From the NCBI RefSeq assembly GCF_002077155.1, contig NZ_CP015027.1:310001-374000 (forward strand): a DNA stretch of 64,000 bases, given 5' to 3'. Of the stretch, positions 8,158 through 17,242 are shown piece after piece. The DNA is from Sporosarcina sp. P33. Lineage in GTDB: Bacteria; Bacillota; Bacilli; Bacillales_A; Planococcaceae. Each line of letters begins with the position of its first letter. Position 1 is the first letter of the stretch. The position numbers were made by a program, and so were the translations under genes. Under the pieces are notes generated by a model. That model did not search any database and was not told where the DNA came from. It worked only from the letters and a program-made list of their open reading frames with translations.

Positions 8158-9294
8158 TCAACAGCCTAATTCACTTATAGCTACCTCACGATGATAAGTA
8201 GGTGAACCAAGGTGATTTTCTAGAGAGAGTGCTCTTTTAAGATACAAGTGGCAATCAAATTCCCATGTATAACCCATTCCGCCATGAACTTGAATATTAT
8301 TTTCAGCTGATTTAATATAACTTTCATTTATAAATGCGCGTGCGAGAGAAATAGACTCTACCAAGTCATCAGATTTTTCTTCTAGTGCCCAAGCAGCATA
8401 AAATGATAGTGAACGAGCATTTTCAAGTTTTAACTTCATGTCAACTATTTTGTGTTTTACCGCCTGGAATCTTCCTATCGGCTGTCCGAATTGTACTCGT
8501 GTTTTTGCATATTCTGTGGACATTTCAACAATCCGTTCCATTCCTCCAACCATTATTGAACATAATGCCGTATTTAGATTATTAAAACCGAACTGTAATA
8601 CTTCCCAACCTTTATTTTCAGGCCCTAGTAGTTGCTCATTCGATATATGCACATCTTCAAACATAACCTTCATCAATTTTCTTGTCTGATCAATATTACT
8701 TAGCTTTTCAAATTTCAAATTAACTTGACAAGTATCTATCAATAATAAAGAGATACCATCCATAGAGTTTTTCCCATCTGTACGTACAGGGACAATTATG
8801 GTTTCTGCAATATCTGCATGAGGAACAAGAGTCTTACTTCCTTGCAAAACATATTCATTGTTCTCCATCTTTGCTGGCAGTTGAATACTTTTAGCTGAAA
8901 ATCTACCATCTGATTCATACAATGCAAGTGTAAACTTTCTTTTACCGGCGGCTATCTCTGGTAAGTATCTAGATTTCTGAGTTTCAGACCCATACTTCAT
9001 TAATAAAGGGACTGCAAATGCTACAGTTTCAGGATAAAGTCCCGGTATTACTGAACGTCCCATCTCCTCTAAGATGGGGACGAGAGTTGAGGAACCTAAT
9101 TCTAATCCTCCATAGATTTCGGGGATTGTAATTCCCATATAACCAAGATCCACCAAGCCACTCCAAAGTTCCTCTAGTATTTGTTCATTTCCTTCTGAAT
9201 AATCGCGTGCTAATGATGTATCACCCTTAGACGTTAAAAATCGTCGTGTTGAAGTTTGAAACATCTTTTGCTCTTCATTCAATGAAAAATCCAT
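8158..9294 (-). CDS. Acyl-CoA dehydrogenase (small-type partner)
   Basis: A FAD enzyme of about 378 residues. The ATG at 9294 follows GGAGGTGG at good spacing; a GTG three codons earlier is less likely. It has the three-domain acyl-CoA dehydrogenase plan: helical N-terminal part, beta domain from about residue 120, and C-terminal helices with 'KTRVQFGQPIGRFQAVKHKIVDM' and 'QVHGGMGYTWEFDCHLYLKR'. The C-terminus ends soon after this motif. It follows another acyl-CoA dehydrogenase by 27 bases. Adjacent unequal pairs like this are known as heteromeric enzymes, for example the pimeloyl-CoA dehydrogenase PimC/PimD type, so a two-subunit enzyme is plausible. Confidence 0.88.
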   Translation of the reverse strand: MDFSLNEEQKMFQTSTRRFLTSKGDTSLARDYSEGNEQILEELWSGLVDLGYMGITIPEIYGGLELGSSTLVPILEEMGRSVIPGLYPETVAFAVPLLMKYGSETQKSRYLPEIAAGKRKFTLALYESDGRFSAKSIQLPAKMENNEYVLQGSKTLVPHADIAETIIVPVRTDGKNSMDGISLLLIDTCQVNLKFEKLSNIDQTRKLMKVMFEDVHISNEQLLGPENKGWEVLQFGFNNLNTALCSIMVGGMERIVEMSTEYAKTRVQFGQPIGRFQAVKHKIVDMKLKLENARSLSFYAAWALEEKSDDLVESISLARAFINESYIKSAENNIQVHGGMGYTWEFDCHLYLKRALSLENHLGSPTYHREVAISELGC

Positions 9295-9321
9295 TTTATC
9301 CACCTCCAGGTTTTTACAAGA

Positions 9322-10518
9322 TCAATATTTTATATCTTTCGGCAGGCCCAGAATACGTTCTGCGATTACGTTTTTTTGTATTTCAGAGGATCCGCCAGCT
9401 ATCCTCGATCCAAGGGATTGAAGGTAATCATCTTGCCAATCTTGCTTCATCGCAATATCTTCTAACCAGAGAGTGCTAAGCGGGCCTTGCATTGACAATG
9501 CGAACCCATACATTTCTTTGAGTAGTTCACTGGACAGTAACTTATCAACCGAGCCTGTAGGACCAGGCTTTCCTGCCCTAATAGTTTCTGTTAAATTCCT
9601 ATAGTAAGTAAGCAAAACAGCCTTTGCTCTAATTTTGAAATTAATTAATTTATTCCTAACTATTGGATTTGATATTAATGGATATCCATCCTCTTTTTCT
9701 TTTTTTGATATTTCAATTAGCTCATCCATTACTTTTTGTATTCTAAATACCTTTCTGGCTACCCCAACGCGCTCATGACTTAGCAACGCCAAAGAAACGG
9801 ACCAACCATTATTTACTTCTCCAACAATGTCGATATCGTAAGCAACAGCATCATTAAAAAAAAGTTCATTGAAAGCCGGGCGATCATTTATAGAGCGAAT
9901 CGGTTTAACTTCTACACCTTTTTGATGCATATTTACAATAAAGGCAGTAATGCCATAATGTTTTTTGTCTGAAGTGTCTGTTCTCGCAAGGAGAAAACAG
10001 TAGTCTGAGTACTGAGCAAAACTAGTCCACACTTTTTGGCCATTGATAATCCATTTATCACCTTTTTTAACTGCCCTTGTTTGAAGAGCTGCTAAATCCG
10101 AACCAGCATTTGGCTCAGAATACCCTTGGCACCATATTTCTTTATTGGATAAAATCTTATTTACGTATCTTTGTTTTTGGTACTCCGTTCCCATTTGCAA
10201 TAATGTAGGGCCAACCATCGCAAGGCCCACTAGGTTTATTATGGGCGGAGCTTTTACCCGCGCCATTTCTTGTTCATAAATTACCTCTTCCAATAAAGTA
10301 GCCCCTTTCCCGCCATATTCAGCAGGCCAAGAGATTCCTGACCATCCTCCTTCAAATAGTTTACTTTGCCATTCTCTCAAAAATGCAATTCTGCTGCTTT
10401 CATCATTAGGAATTTTAAACTCACCTTCCAACCATCCATCTGGTAAGTTTTCTTCCAACCATGATCTAAGTTCAGTACGAAAGGCTTCCTCTTCAACCGT
10501 ATATGAGAAATCCATCAT
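9322..10518 (-). CDS. Acyl-CoA dehydrogenase (large-type partner)
   Basis: A protein of about 398 residues. AAGGAG precedes clustered ATGs; the one at 10518 has the best spacing. The opening 'FRTELRSWLEENLPDGW' is typical of the large-subunit (PimC/FadE-like) class. 'CQGYSEPNAGSDLAALQTRA' is the FAD/substrate loop, and 'LGSRIAGGSSEIQKNVIAERILGLP' is the canonical C-terminal FAD-contact motif. It probably desaturates the activated acid between C2 and C3. It is followed closely by the second dehydrogenase and preceded by a hairpin that separates it from dctP. Confidence 0.9.
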   Translation of the reverse strand: MMDFSYTVEEEAFRTELRSWLEENLPDGWLEGEFKIPNDESSRIAFLREWQSKLFEGGWSGISWPAEYGGKGATLLEEVIYEQEMARVKAPPIINLVGLAMVGPTLLQMGTEYQKQRYVNKILSNKEIWCQGYSEPNAGSDLAALQTRAVKKGDKWIINGQKVWTSFAQYSDYCFLLARTDTSDKKHYGITAFIVNMHQKGVEVKPIRSINDRPAFNELFFNDAVAYDIDIVGEVNNGWSVSLALLSHERVGVARKVFRIQKVMDELIEISKKEKEDGYPLISNPIVRNKLINFKIRAKAVLLTYYRNLTETIRAGKPGPTGSVDKLLSSELLKEMYGFALSMQGPLSTLWLEDIAMKQDWQDDYLQSLGSRIAGGSSEIQKNVIAERILGLPKDIKY

Positions 10519-10552
10519 ATTCATCTCCTTGTAAAATTTACTTTATAAAAAT

Positions 10553-10603
10553 ATTTATAAATAAAATAAAGTGCAAAGTATTAAACTGTGACTTTACACT
10601 TTA
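10553..10603 (-). terminator. AT-rich terminator/attenuator between dctP and the dehydrogenase pair
   Basis: TAAAGTGCAAAGT (10567-10579) pairs with ACTTTACACTTTA (10591-10603) at 12 of 13 positions, followed on the minus strand by a T-rich tract. It would let the binding protein be made in excess over the downstream enzymes and permeases. Confidence 0.6.
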
Positions 10604-10745
10604 CTTTTAGATATAAGCGAATCTGTAATTAAAATAATAAACAATTATCTAGTTGATATACGAGTGCCGCCATGAACTATAATTACCCTAGTCCAAAAAA
10701 TGTTTTACAAGTAAACATAAATCATGGCAATTTCAGGAAGGTATA

Positions 10746-11825
10746 TTAATATGGAACCGGATACCCTTCTTCTTCTAACATACTAGTAAAATCTTTTACC
10801 ATTTCTTCACCGGGATAACCCTTTTTATTCGCCTCTTCTATCCAAGCATCCCATGCAACTTTTCCTGCCTCTTTATATTTTTTCATATCTTTTTCTGAAG
10901 GAATAGTAATTTCACCACGCTTTGAAACGTCTTTTTCTAATGATTCGTATGCTGCTTCGTACTCCGTCTCGTAAGTATGTTTAACTAACTCACTAAGCTT
11001 CGGATTTAACTCCTCTTCAAATAATTTTTGCAAATCCTCGGGGAGACTGTCAAAAAAATCTTTATTCATAACTTGAACTGTTGGAGTTACCGAAGAATTA
11101 AGAACTAAGATATGCGGTCCTGGCTCAAAGAACTTCATACCAACAGACCCGATAAAAGTATACAATGCACTATCAACTGTATGTTTCTGAAGTGCTTCAT
11201 AGGTTTCTGCTACAGGTAAGTTAACGGGAACCGCCCCTAATTCCTTTATAAAATCTACTTCATTTTTACTACTAACACGTATTTTCATTTTTTCTAAATC
11301 TTTATAGGAATTAATTGGCTTAGCCGAAAACAATGAATATGGATCTGTCGCTGTAGGACCACCCATTATAACGAAATCCTTTACTTCTTTATTTACATAC
11401 TTCTCACCAAACTTTTCCAACACTTTAGCGGCTTCTTTTGATCCTTCAAAAGCAAAAGGTAAATTCCCAATTGTATACGGAAAAAGCTCGGTATCATTGG
11501 AGTAAGTAGTTACAACCATTCCAACGTCATAAAGGCCGCCTTTAACATCTTGATATACTGTAGTCGCCGCTCCCAATGCTGCACCATGACTAATATTAAC
11601 CTTTACTCGACCTTCTGTTTTTTCTTCAACTATTTTCTTCCAAGGTTCATAGACATTATAAGCTAGGTGATGTGTAGATGAAGCCCAGTTATTAAGCTCT
11701 AGTTCAAAAACTTTTTTTGAATCTTCATCCCCTTTGGCAGCGTTTCCATTTTCCGTGCAACCATATAAAATTCCGACCAGTAGAACAAACATAAAGCCTA
11801 AATACATTTTTCTTGTAATCTTCAT
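10746..11825 (-). CDS. dctP: TRAP transporter substrate-binding lipoprotein
   Basis: A 359-residue DctP-family binding protein. A type II signal peptide ends in the lipobox 'LLVGILYGC' (Cys near residue 23), so it is lipid-anchored outside the membrane. The mature part has the family pattern: 'IVEEKTEGRVKVNI', the ligand-carboxylate region 'EKMKIRVSSKNEVDFIKELGAVPVNLPVAETYEALQ' with Arg in position, and 'VMNKDFFDSLPEDLQKLF'. GGGGGAG precedes the ATG. It starts the transport part of the island. A decayed paralogue lies upstream near 16.5-17 kb. The ligand is probably an organic acid. Confidence 0.92.
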   Translation of the reverse strand: MKITRKMYLGFMFVLLVGILYGCTENGNAAKGDEDSKKVFELELNNWASSTHHLAYNVYEPWKKIVEEKTEGRVKVNISHGAALGAATTVYQDVKGGLYDVGMVVTTYSNDTELFPYTIGNLPFAFEGSKEAAKVLEKFGEKYVNKEVKDFVIMGGPTATDPYSLFSAKPINSYKDLEKMKIRVSSKNEVDFIKELGAVPVNLPVAETYEALQKHTVDSALYTFIGSVGMKFFEPGPHILVLNSSVTPTVQVMNKDFFDSLPEDLQKLFEEELNPKLSELVKHTYETEYEAAYESLEKDVSKRGEITIPSEKDMKKYKEAGKVAWDAWIEEANKKGYPGEEMVKDFTSMLEEEGYPVPY

Positions 11826-11989
11826 CTTTTCTCCCCCTTTGTTATCCTTAATGTGTATTCCGAATCAATATCTCACTATAAATTCATTGGGAATTCAATC
11901 CAAATTCTTAAGAAATTATGTGTTTGTTATAAAATTCCCTATTACAACTTTATTGCTACTTCGGCAATTTAAAAGCGATTATTACGTAG

Positions 11990-12305
11990 TTTTCTACAGA
12001 TATTGCTAAAACTTAACGCTCTTCCAAGTAATCCGTTGTTAAACTAGGCAATCATTCAACAGCAACCATCGCATCATCTACAGACTCTTTCTTTTCCAAA
12101 AAAACTTTCTCATCGAATAAGCATGCTTTTTACCCCCTTCACCAAAATATTATCTATAGATATTCATGGATCTAAAACAATAGTTCCCAACGTACATAAG
12201 CCTAGATCATTACCATTTTCTAACTTTCTTGATTTTGAAATTGCTTTTGTATTTCGTTCCACTATTATGACGTCAACAAGAATACCATTAGTAATATTTT
12301 TCACT
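11990..12305 (-). pseudogene. Decayed acyl-CoA dehydrogenase relic
   Basis: The minus strand reads, in pieces and across stops, 'KNITNGILVDVIIV', 'VERNTKAISKSRKLEN', 'ISIDNILVKGVK', 'VDDAMVAVE' and 'LPSLTTDYLEER'. These line up in order with 'KIFITNGIHADVVIV', 'VERGMPGFSRGKKLEK', 'VPVENLLGEEGKG', 'NVLVAAEDM' and 'LSLTVDYVTKRE' of the intact dehydrogenase at 13.7-14.8 kb. Stops, frameshifts and a deletion of the loop between the first two blocks show it is dead. It fills most of a 587-base gap upstream of dctP. The remaining parts of the gap show nothing else. Confidence 0.75.
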
Positions 12306-12412
12306 ATTCTTTACATAGCAATTTCAACACATACTACTTTAACTTTGCAGATGGAAACGCTTCTAAATTGAGGAAAATATGATTACTGGATTAATTATAG
12401 TTTTAAAGCTTG

Positions 12413-13594
12413 TTAAAAAATCAGCGCCGCTCCCTTTTCCCTATTCAAATTATATTTTTTACGCAGTTGATTGGAGATAATGTTTTTTTGTATCTCAGAA
12501 GTACCTTCATAAATTCTGGTGATTCTTGCATCACGGTAGTAGCGCTCGATTGGATAGTCTTGCATATAGCCAAGTCCGCCGTGTATTTGTACGGCTTTAT
12601 CAGCTATGCGGCAATACGCTTCAGATCCGTATAGTTTCGCCATAGACGCTTCACGAACGACATTCATTCCCTGATCCACCATCCAGGCCACCCGATAGGT
12701 TAAGCTCCGCAGTGTTTCAATTTCCAAATCCATTTCAGCCAAATAATGCTGAATGATCTGCTGTTCGAAAATAGGTTTGCCAAATTGTTCTCTTTCCATC
12801 GCAAAGTCCAGCGAAAGTTCAAGCAGTTTGACGCATGAGCCCAAGTTTCGTGCTGCCAGTGCCGCTCTGCCATTGGCCAGAATTTTTAAGGCGTTTACAA
12901 ATCCCTGTCCTGGCTCACCTAACACATTTTCCACGGGAATCTCACAGTTTTCAAAAAATAGTTCCACTGACTGAGCGCCATGCAACCCCATTTTCGCTTC
13001 TTTCTTTCCAACAGTGAAACCTGGAGTATTTCTTTCCATGATGAAAGATGTAATTCCTTTCGCACCTTTACTTGGATCAGTCACAGCCATAACTGTAAAT
13101 ATATCTCCAATGGTTGCATTCGTAATATAATGTTTTGAACCATTCAAAATGTATTTATTACCTTGGCGAACTGCAGTTGTTTTAATGTTGGCGGCGTCTG
13201 AGCCTGCACTTGGCTCAGTTAATCCAAAGACTCCAATATGTTCACCGGCAGCCAGTTTAGGCAAGTACTTCCTCTTTTGTTCCTCATTCCCCATTTCCAC
13301 AATTCCTACCGTGCCTATACCGTTATGGCCGCCAATGAGGGTTGTATACGCATTGGATGTTCTTCCCACTTCTTCAAGAATTGCGAATTTACTTACTGTA
13401 TCAAGACCTAGACCGCCATATTCTTCAGGAATACTTAAGCCAAACAGCCCCATTTCCTTGCTCTTCTCTACTATGGATTGCGGAATTTCATCTGTCTTCT
13501 CAATTTCATTTGCCAGCGGATCTACCACGTTGTAAACAAAATCACGGACATTTTTAATTAATAACTGAGTATCCTCGGAAAATTCAAAGTTCAT
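12413..13594 (-). CDS. Acyl-CoA dehydrogenase (short/medium-chain type)
   Basis: A 393-residue enzyme. The internal ATG behind TAGGAG is preferred to an ATG 12 codons upstream. Complete family signature: 'HIGVFGLTEPSAGSDAANIKTTAVRQGNKYILNG' (FAD/acyl site), 'FQ/EQQIIQHYLAEMDLEIETLR', and the C-terminal 'AVQIHGGLGYMQDYPIERYYRDARITRIYEGTSEIQKNIISNQL', where Glu of 'YEGTSE' is the usual catalytic base position. This is the most canonical butyryl-CoA-type dehydrogenase of the four in the island. It follows the next dehydrogenase by about 75 bases on the same strand. Confidence 0.92.
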   Translation of the reverse strand: MNFEFSEDTQLLIKNVRDFVYNVVDPLANEIEKTDEIPQSIVEKSKEMGLFGLSIPEEYGGLGLDTVSKFAILEEVGRTSNAYTTLIGGHNGIGTVGIVEMGNEEQKRKYLPKLAAGEHIGVFGLTEPSAGSDAANIKTTAVRQGNKYILNGSKHYITNATIGDIFTVMAVTDPSKGAKGITSFIMERNTPGFTVGKKEAKMGLHGAQSVELFFENCEIPVENVLGEPGQGFVNALKILANGRAALAARNLGSCVKLLELSLDFAMEREQFGKPIFEQQIIQHYLAEMDLEIETLRSLTYRVAWMVDQGMNVVREASMAKLYGSEAYCRIADKAVQIHGGLGYMQDYPIERYYRDARITRIYEGTSEIQKNIISNQLRKKYNLNREKGAALIF

Positions 13595-13668
13595 TATTCT
13601 TCCACTCCTAGTCTTCATTATATTTTTCATTTCCTGCTATCTTGTAAGCGGTCACAATCCGTCACCTA

Positions 13669-14847
13669 TTACAGGCCTAGCTGCTTTGCGATAATAACTT
13701 TCATGATTTCGTTGCTTCCCGCATAAATGGTGGAAGGGGCAACATCACGATAGCGTCTTGCAATCTTATATTCTTCCATATAGCCATATCCGCCATGAAG
13801 CTGCATACATTCCCCCGAGATTCGTTTCGCCACATCAGTAATCCACCACTTCGCCATAGATACTTCAGTCACGACGTCCTCATCATTCATATGCTTAACA
13901 ATTAAATCATCCATAAATGTTCTGCCAATCTGAACTTGCGTTGCCATCTCCGCAATTTTAAATTGAGTGTTCTGGAGCTTGCTCAGCGGATTTCCAAAGG
14001 CTTCCCGTTTCGTGACATAATCTACCGTTAAACTGAGCATATCTTCAGCAGCCACCAGCACATTATTCGCTGATACCAGTCTCTCTTGCTGCAGTTTTTG
14101 CATTAAATACGAAAAACCTTTTCCTTCTTCACCCAGCAGGTTTTCAACTGGCACGCGCACATCTTCAAAAATCAATTCTGCTGTATCCTGGCTATGCATT
14201 CCCATCTTCTCCAGCTTTTTGCCGCGTGAGAATCCAGGCATGCCTCTCTCCACAATCAGCAGGCTTATTCCTCTATGAGCAGGTCTAATCTTTGTGTCTG
14301 TTTTGCAGGCTACTATGACCACGTCCGCATGAATACCATTCGTAATAAATATCTTTTCGCCATTCAATACATAGTGATCGCCGTCTCTGACTGCGTTCGT
14401 TCGAATATTAGCCAAGTCAGAACCAGCACCAGGTTCTGTCATCGCAATTGCCGTAATACTTTCCCCTGTAACACATTTCGGCAAGTACTTTCGTTTCTGC
14501 TCTTCAGTCCCGAATGAATCTATATAAGGGACGATGATATTACTGTGCGTTGCTATCCCGAGGATTCCTGCACCAATTCTTGATAATTCTTCACCAAGAA
14601 TATTTGAGAATCCGAAATCAAGTCCCATTCCGCCATATTCTTCGCTGATTTCAGGGCATATAAAACCGTTCTTCCCAAGCCCTTCCCAGAATGTTCTGGG
14701 GACCAGACGATCTTTTTCCCATTGATCATAATAAGGAACCGCTTCCCTCTCAAGATACTTCTGTAATGTATCTCTAAACATCGTATGTTCATCCGTAAAG
14801 AATGAACGATCAGCTTTTCCGCACTCCAGAACGCTCGCTGCCTTCAT
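13669..14847 (-). CDS. Acyl-CoA dehydrogenase
   Basis: A 392-residue enzyme. The ATG at 14847 follows GGGAG at eight bases; a frame 22 codons longer has no comparable site. Motifs: 'AIAMTEPGAGSDLANIRTNAVRDGDHYVLNG', 'KREAFGNPLSKLQNTQFKIAEMATQV', 'QLHGGYGYMEEYKIARRYRDVAPSTIYAGSNEIMKVIIAKQLGL'. The last motif has Ala-Gly-Ser where the preceding enzyme has Glu-Gly-Thr. This suggests a catalytic base elsewhere, as in isovaleryl- or long-chain-type enzymes. It follows the acyl-CoA ligase by about 90 bases, so ligase and dehydrogenase are probably co-transcribed. Confidence 0.9.
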   Translation of the reverse strand: MKAASVLECGKADRSFFTDEHTMFRDTLQKYLEREAVPYYDQWEKDRLVPRTFWEGLGKNGFICPEISEEYGGMGLDFGFSNILGEELSRIGAGILGIATHSNIIVPYIDSFGTEEQKRKYLPKCVTGESITAIAMTEPGAGSDLANIRTNAVRDGDHYVLNGEKIFITNGIHADVVIVACKTDTKIRPAHRGISLLIVERGMPGFSRGKKLEKMGMHSQDTAELIFEDVRVPVENLLGEEGKGFSYLMQKLQQERLVSANNVLVAAEDMLSLTVDYVTKREAFGNPLSKLQNTQFKIAEMATQVQIGRTFMDDLIVKHMNDEDVVTEVSMAKWWITDVAKRISGECMQLHGGYGYMEEYKIARRYRDVAPSTIYAGSNEIMKVIIAKQLGL

Positions 14848-14940
14848 TTTGTCATCTCCCGGTAAAATTGTTTTTTTACTATCCAATTCAGATGAAAAGC
14901 ACAGTTTTCTCAAATTATTTCATGCCGGCCTTTGCATCGT

Positions 14941-16497
14941 TCACTTTTTTAACAGATCATTTCGCAATACTTGTTTCAAAATTTTACCGCTGGCGTTTCT
15001 CGGCAACTGATCAACAAACTCTACATATTTCGGCTTTTTATAGGAGGCCAAATGTTTTGTGCAATAATTAATGACTTCATCAGCGCTAAGTTCTTCACCT
15101 TGCTTACATACAATGAACGCTTTAACACTTTCCCCCCAATTGATATCCGGCACACCCACCACTGCACACTCGAAAATACTTGGATGCGCATGAAGAACTG
15201 CTTCAATTTCGACGGGATAAATATTTTCACCGCCACTAATGAGCATGTCTTTTTTCCGATCCACAATATAGATAAAACCTTCCTCATCAGCTCTTACAAT
15301 ATCTCCACTGTGGAACCAGCCGCCTTTAAATGCTTCTTCTGTTCCTTCCGGGTTGTTATAATACTCTTTCATCACGGAAGGACCGCGAAATACAATTTCT
15401 CCTGCTTCACCGACAGGAACATCATTCATATTTTCATCTACTATTCTTGCTTCTACACCTAAAATAGGTTTACCCACTGATTTTGTCTTTCTGATAACAT
15501 CCTGGTTATTTAAGCTCGTCGCTGCGGGACTCATTTCCGTTTGACCCAACGTTTCATTGTAAGATGCATTTTTTAATGTCGACATAATCTTCTTTTTCAA
15601 CTCCAGCGGACATACTGCACCGCCTGAAGAACATTCAATGACGGAGGATAAATCATACTTTTCTAAATCTGTCACTTCAAGTACAGAGTTCCACATGGCT
15701 GGAACTAGCATTATTGAATTGATTTTCTCTTTCTCAATAGTTACTAGAGTATTTTCAGGATTAAAGTCCCGGTGAATAACTGCGGTTCCATTAATTAGGC
15801 AATTTTTTATCAGACCTGCCATTGCCGCTACATGAAATAAAGGCGGGATAATTAATTGTTTTGCATATAAAGGCGTCTTTGTCTCCCAAATGATTTGCAG
15901 ACGATTAATATATAGGTTTTTATGTGTCAAAACCGCACCCTTTGGCTTCCCTGTCGTACCGGATGTATACACAATCATTCCGGGGTCATTGTCAGTCAGA
16001 TCCTCGCATGGTGTGTACAAAACAGGTTCCTCAAAAATTGAACTGTACGTGATACCGTTTTGTATGGTCCCCGTATTGTTTACAATAACCAAGGTTTCTA
16101 CGTTAGGTATTCTGTCTTGGATGGACAGTATGACTTCTGCAAATTCATTGTCAATAATTAGAAGTTTAGTATCAGAATTGTTAATAATGTATTCCAGTTC
16201 ATTTGCGGCCAGGCGGAAGTTAAGCGGTACACCTACGCCGCCTGAGAGAGACACACCAAAGAAAACTTCGATAAATGGCAAGCCGTTTTTCAGAATAAAA
16301 CCGACCTTATCATTCTTTTTAACTCCATTGGATTGAAGCCAGCCTGCCAAGTGCGTGGCCCGGTCGTCCATTTGTTTATAGGTCACTCTTTCGTCTTCAA
16401 AAACAAAAGACTCTTTATCAGGCGTTTTATGTGAAGCTTGTTTCAGCAGTTCACCGATTAATAATTGCTGGGATAATACTAATGAAGATGTAGACAT
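14941..16497 (-). CDS. AMP-forming long-chain/aryl acyl-CoA ligase
   Basis: A 518-residue ANL enzyme with the full motif set: 'MIVYTSGTTGKPKGAVLTH' (phosphate loop, about residue 180), 'YNETLGQTEMSPAATSL', 'GWFHSGDIVRADEEGFIYIVDRKKDMLISGGENIYPVEIE' and 'LPRNASGKILKQVL' with the catalytic Lys. AAGGAGAG precedes the ATG. It is the first intact gene behind the promoter at about 17.2 kb. The gene it probably once followed, dctP, survives only as a relic. It would activate the imported acid for the dehydrogenases downstream. Substrate unknown. Confidence 0.92.
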   Translation of the reverse strand: MSTSSLVLSQQLLIGELLKQASHKTPDKESFVFEDERVTYKQMDDRATHLAGWLQSNGVKKNDKVGFILKNGLPFIEVFFGVSLSGGVGVPLNFRLAANELEYIINNSDTKLLIIDNEFAEVILSIQDRIPNVETLVIVNNTGTIQNGITYSSIFEEPVLYTPCEDLTDNDPGMIVYTSGTTGKPKGAVLTHKNLYINRLQIIWETKTPLYAKQLIIPPLFHVAAMAGLIKNCLINGTAVIHRDFNPENTLVTIEKEKINSIMLVPAMWNSVLEVTDLEKYDLSSVIECSSGGAVCPLELKKKIMSTLKNASYNETLGQTEMSPAATSLNNQDVIRKTKSVGKPILGVEARIVDENMNDVPVGEAGEIVFRGPSVMKEYYNNPEGTEEAFKGGWFHSGDIVRADEEGFIYIVDRKKDMLISGGENIYPVEIEAVLHAHPSIFECAVVGVPDINWGESVKAFIVCKQGEELSADEVINYCTKHLASYKKPKYVEFVDQLPRNASGKILKQVLRNDLLKK

Positions 16498-16519
16498 TCT
16501 ATTTTCTCTCCTTCATAAA

Positions 16520-17055
16520 TTAGTAACTGCGCCTGCGTAAAAAACCTTAATGTAGTCTTTTCAGTACCGGGATATCCTTTGCATGTTGCTTCTTCCACCC
16601 ATTCATCCCAAAGCGTCTACGCGGAACCACGAAACTTGTTCGTTTCTTCATCGGAAAGTGTTATGTCGTCATCTTTTCCCCTGAACTTCTTCCGCGAACG
16701 TTGCATATGTAGAAACTAGTAATGAAGTATTGTTTTCAGTCATTAAACTAGATAATTGTGAATTAAGCTCTTCATTGAAAATTCGTTTTATATCTTCAGG
16801 AAGTTTCTCATGAAATCTTTATTCATAATTGCAACAAGTATAAACAAATTTGGGTTTATTTGAGATCTTCTACTGTAATCAAGCAGTCTGTAAGCGATTA
16901 CATAAAATCAGAACATGTTTATTTCAATAAATGTATATAGCGCTAGAGTTCCAAAATTAAGTAGACGGAATGTACGTAACTGCAGAAATATAATCAAATA
17001 AAAGTAGAAGAATACAAGATAAAGAGGACGGTTCCTTACTGAAAACAAGTACTCA
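16520..17055 (-). pseudogene. Decayed TRAP substrate-binding protein (dctP) relic
   Basis: Minus-strand fragments match the intact DctP at 10.7-11.8 kb in order, across frameshifts and stops: 'ISAVTYIPST' with 'LGAVPVNLPVAET', 'LALYTFIEINMF' with 'SALYTFIGSVGMKFF', 'LVAIMNKDF' with 'VQVMNKDF', 'LPEDIKRIFNEELNSQLSSL' with 'LPEDLQKLFEEELNPKLSEL', and 'LWDEWVEEATCKGYPG' with 'AWDAWIEEANKKGYPG'. The C-terminal end abuts the acyl-CoA ligase. The N-terminal third is not recognisable. The cluster therefore once had a second TRAP binding protein as its promoter-proximal gene. Confidence 0.85.
16889..16902. promoter_or_regulatory. cre-like palindrome inside the dctP relic
   Basis: TGTAAGCGATTACA fits the CcpA cre consensus TGWNANCGNTNWCA at every position. 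It lies about 310 bases downstream of the promoter at 17.2 kb, within decayed coding sequence, so it could act as a roadblock site or be chance. Confidence 0.35.
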
Positions 17056-17213
17056 TTTTGAAAGGAAACACTAGATTAACACGCAGGCTATGGAAGACTA
17101 TGACAAATTATTATGATCGTTTTTGTACTTCGAACAATTTAGTAACCGTTGCTCTTTTGATCTCATCACATTCATTCTGCAATCTCCTTTCTATTGTAAA
17201 TTCCTTTCGATTT

Positions 17214-17242
17214 ATCTTACATATGAAATTTCAAACTGTCAA
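17214..17242 (-). promoter_or_regulatory. Sigma-A promoter of the catabolic island
   Basis: On the minus strand TTGACA (17237-17242) is followed after 17 bases by TAAGAT (17214-17219). The spacer contains the 10-bp palindrome TGAAATTTCA. Downstream, AAAGGAG leads to an ATG at 17175 with only 25 codons before a stop, probably what remains of a first reading frame. Confidence 0.6.

Noticed and set aside
12123..12371. Plus-strand open frame of about 82 codons in the gap upstream of dctP
   Set aside because: It lies antisense to the acyl-CoA dehydrogenase relic, has no ribosome site and no coherent composition; the minus strand explains the interval.
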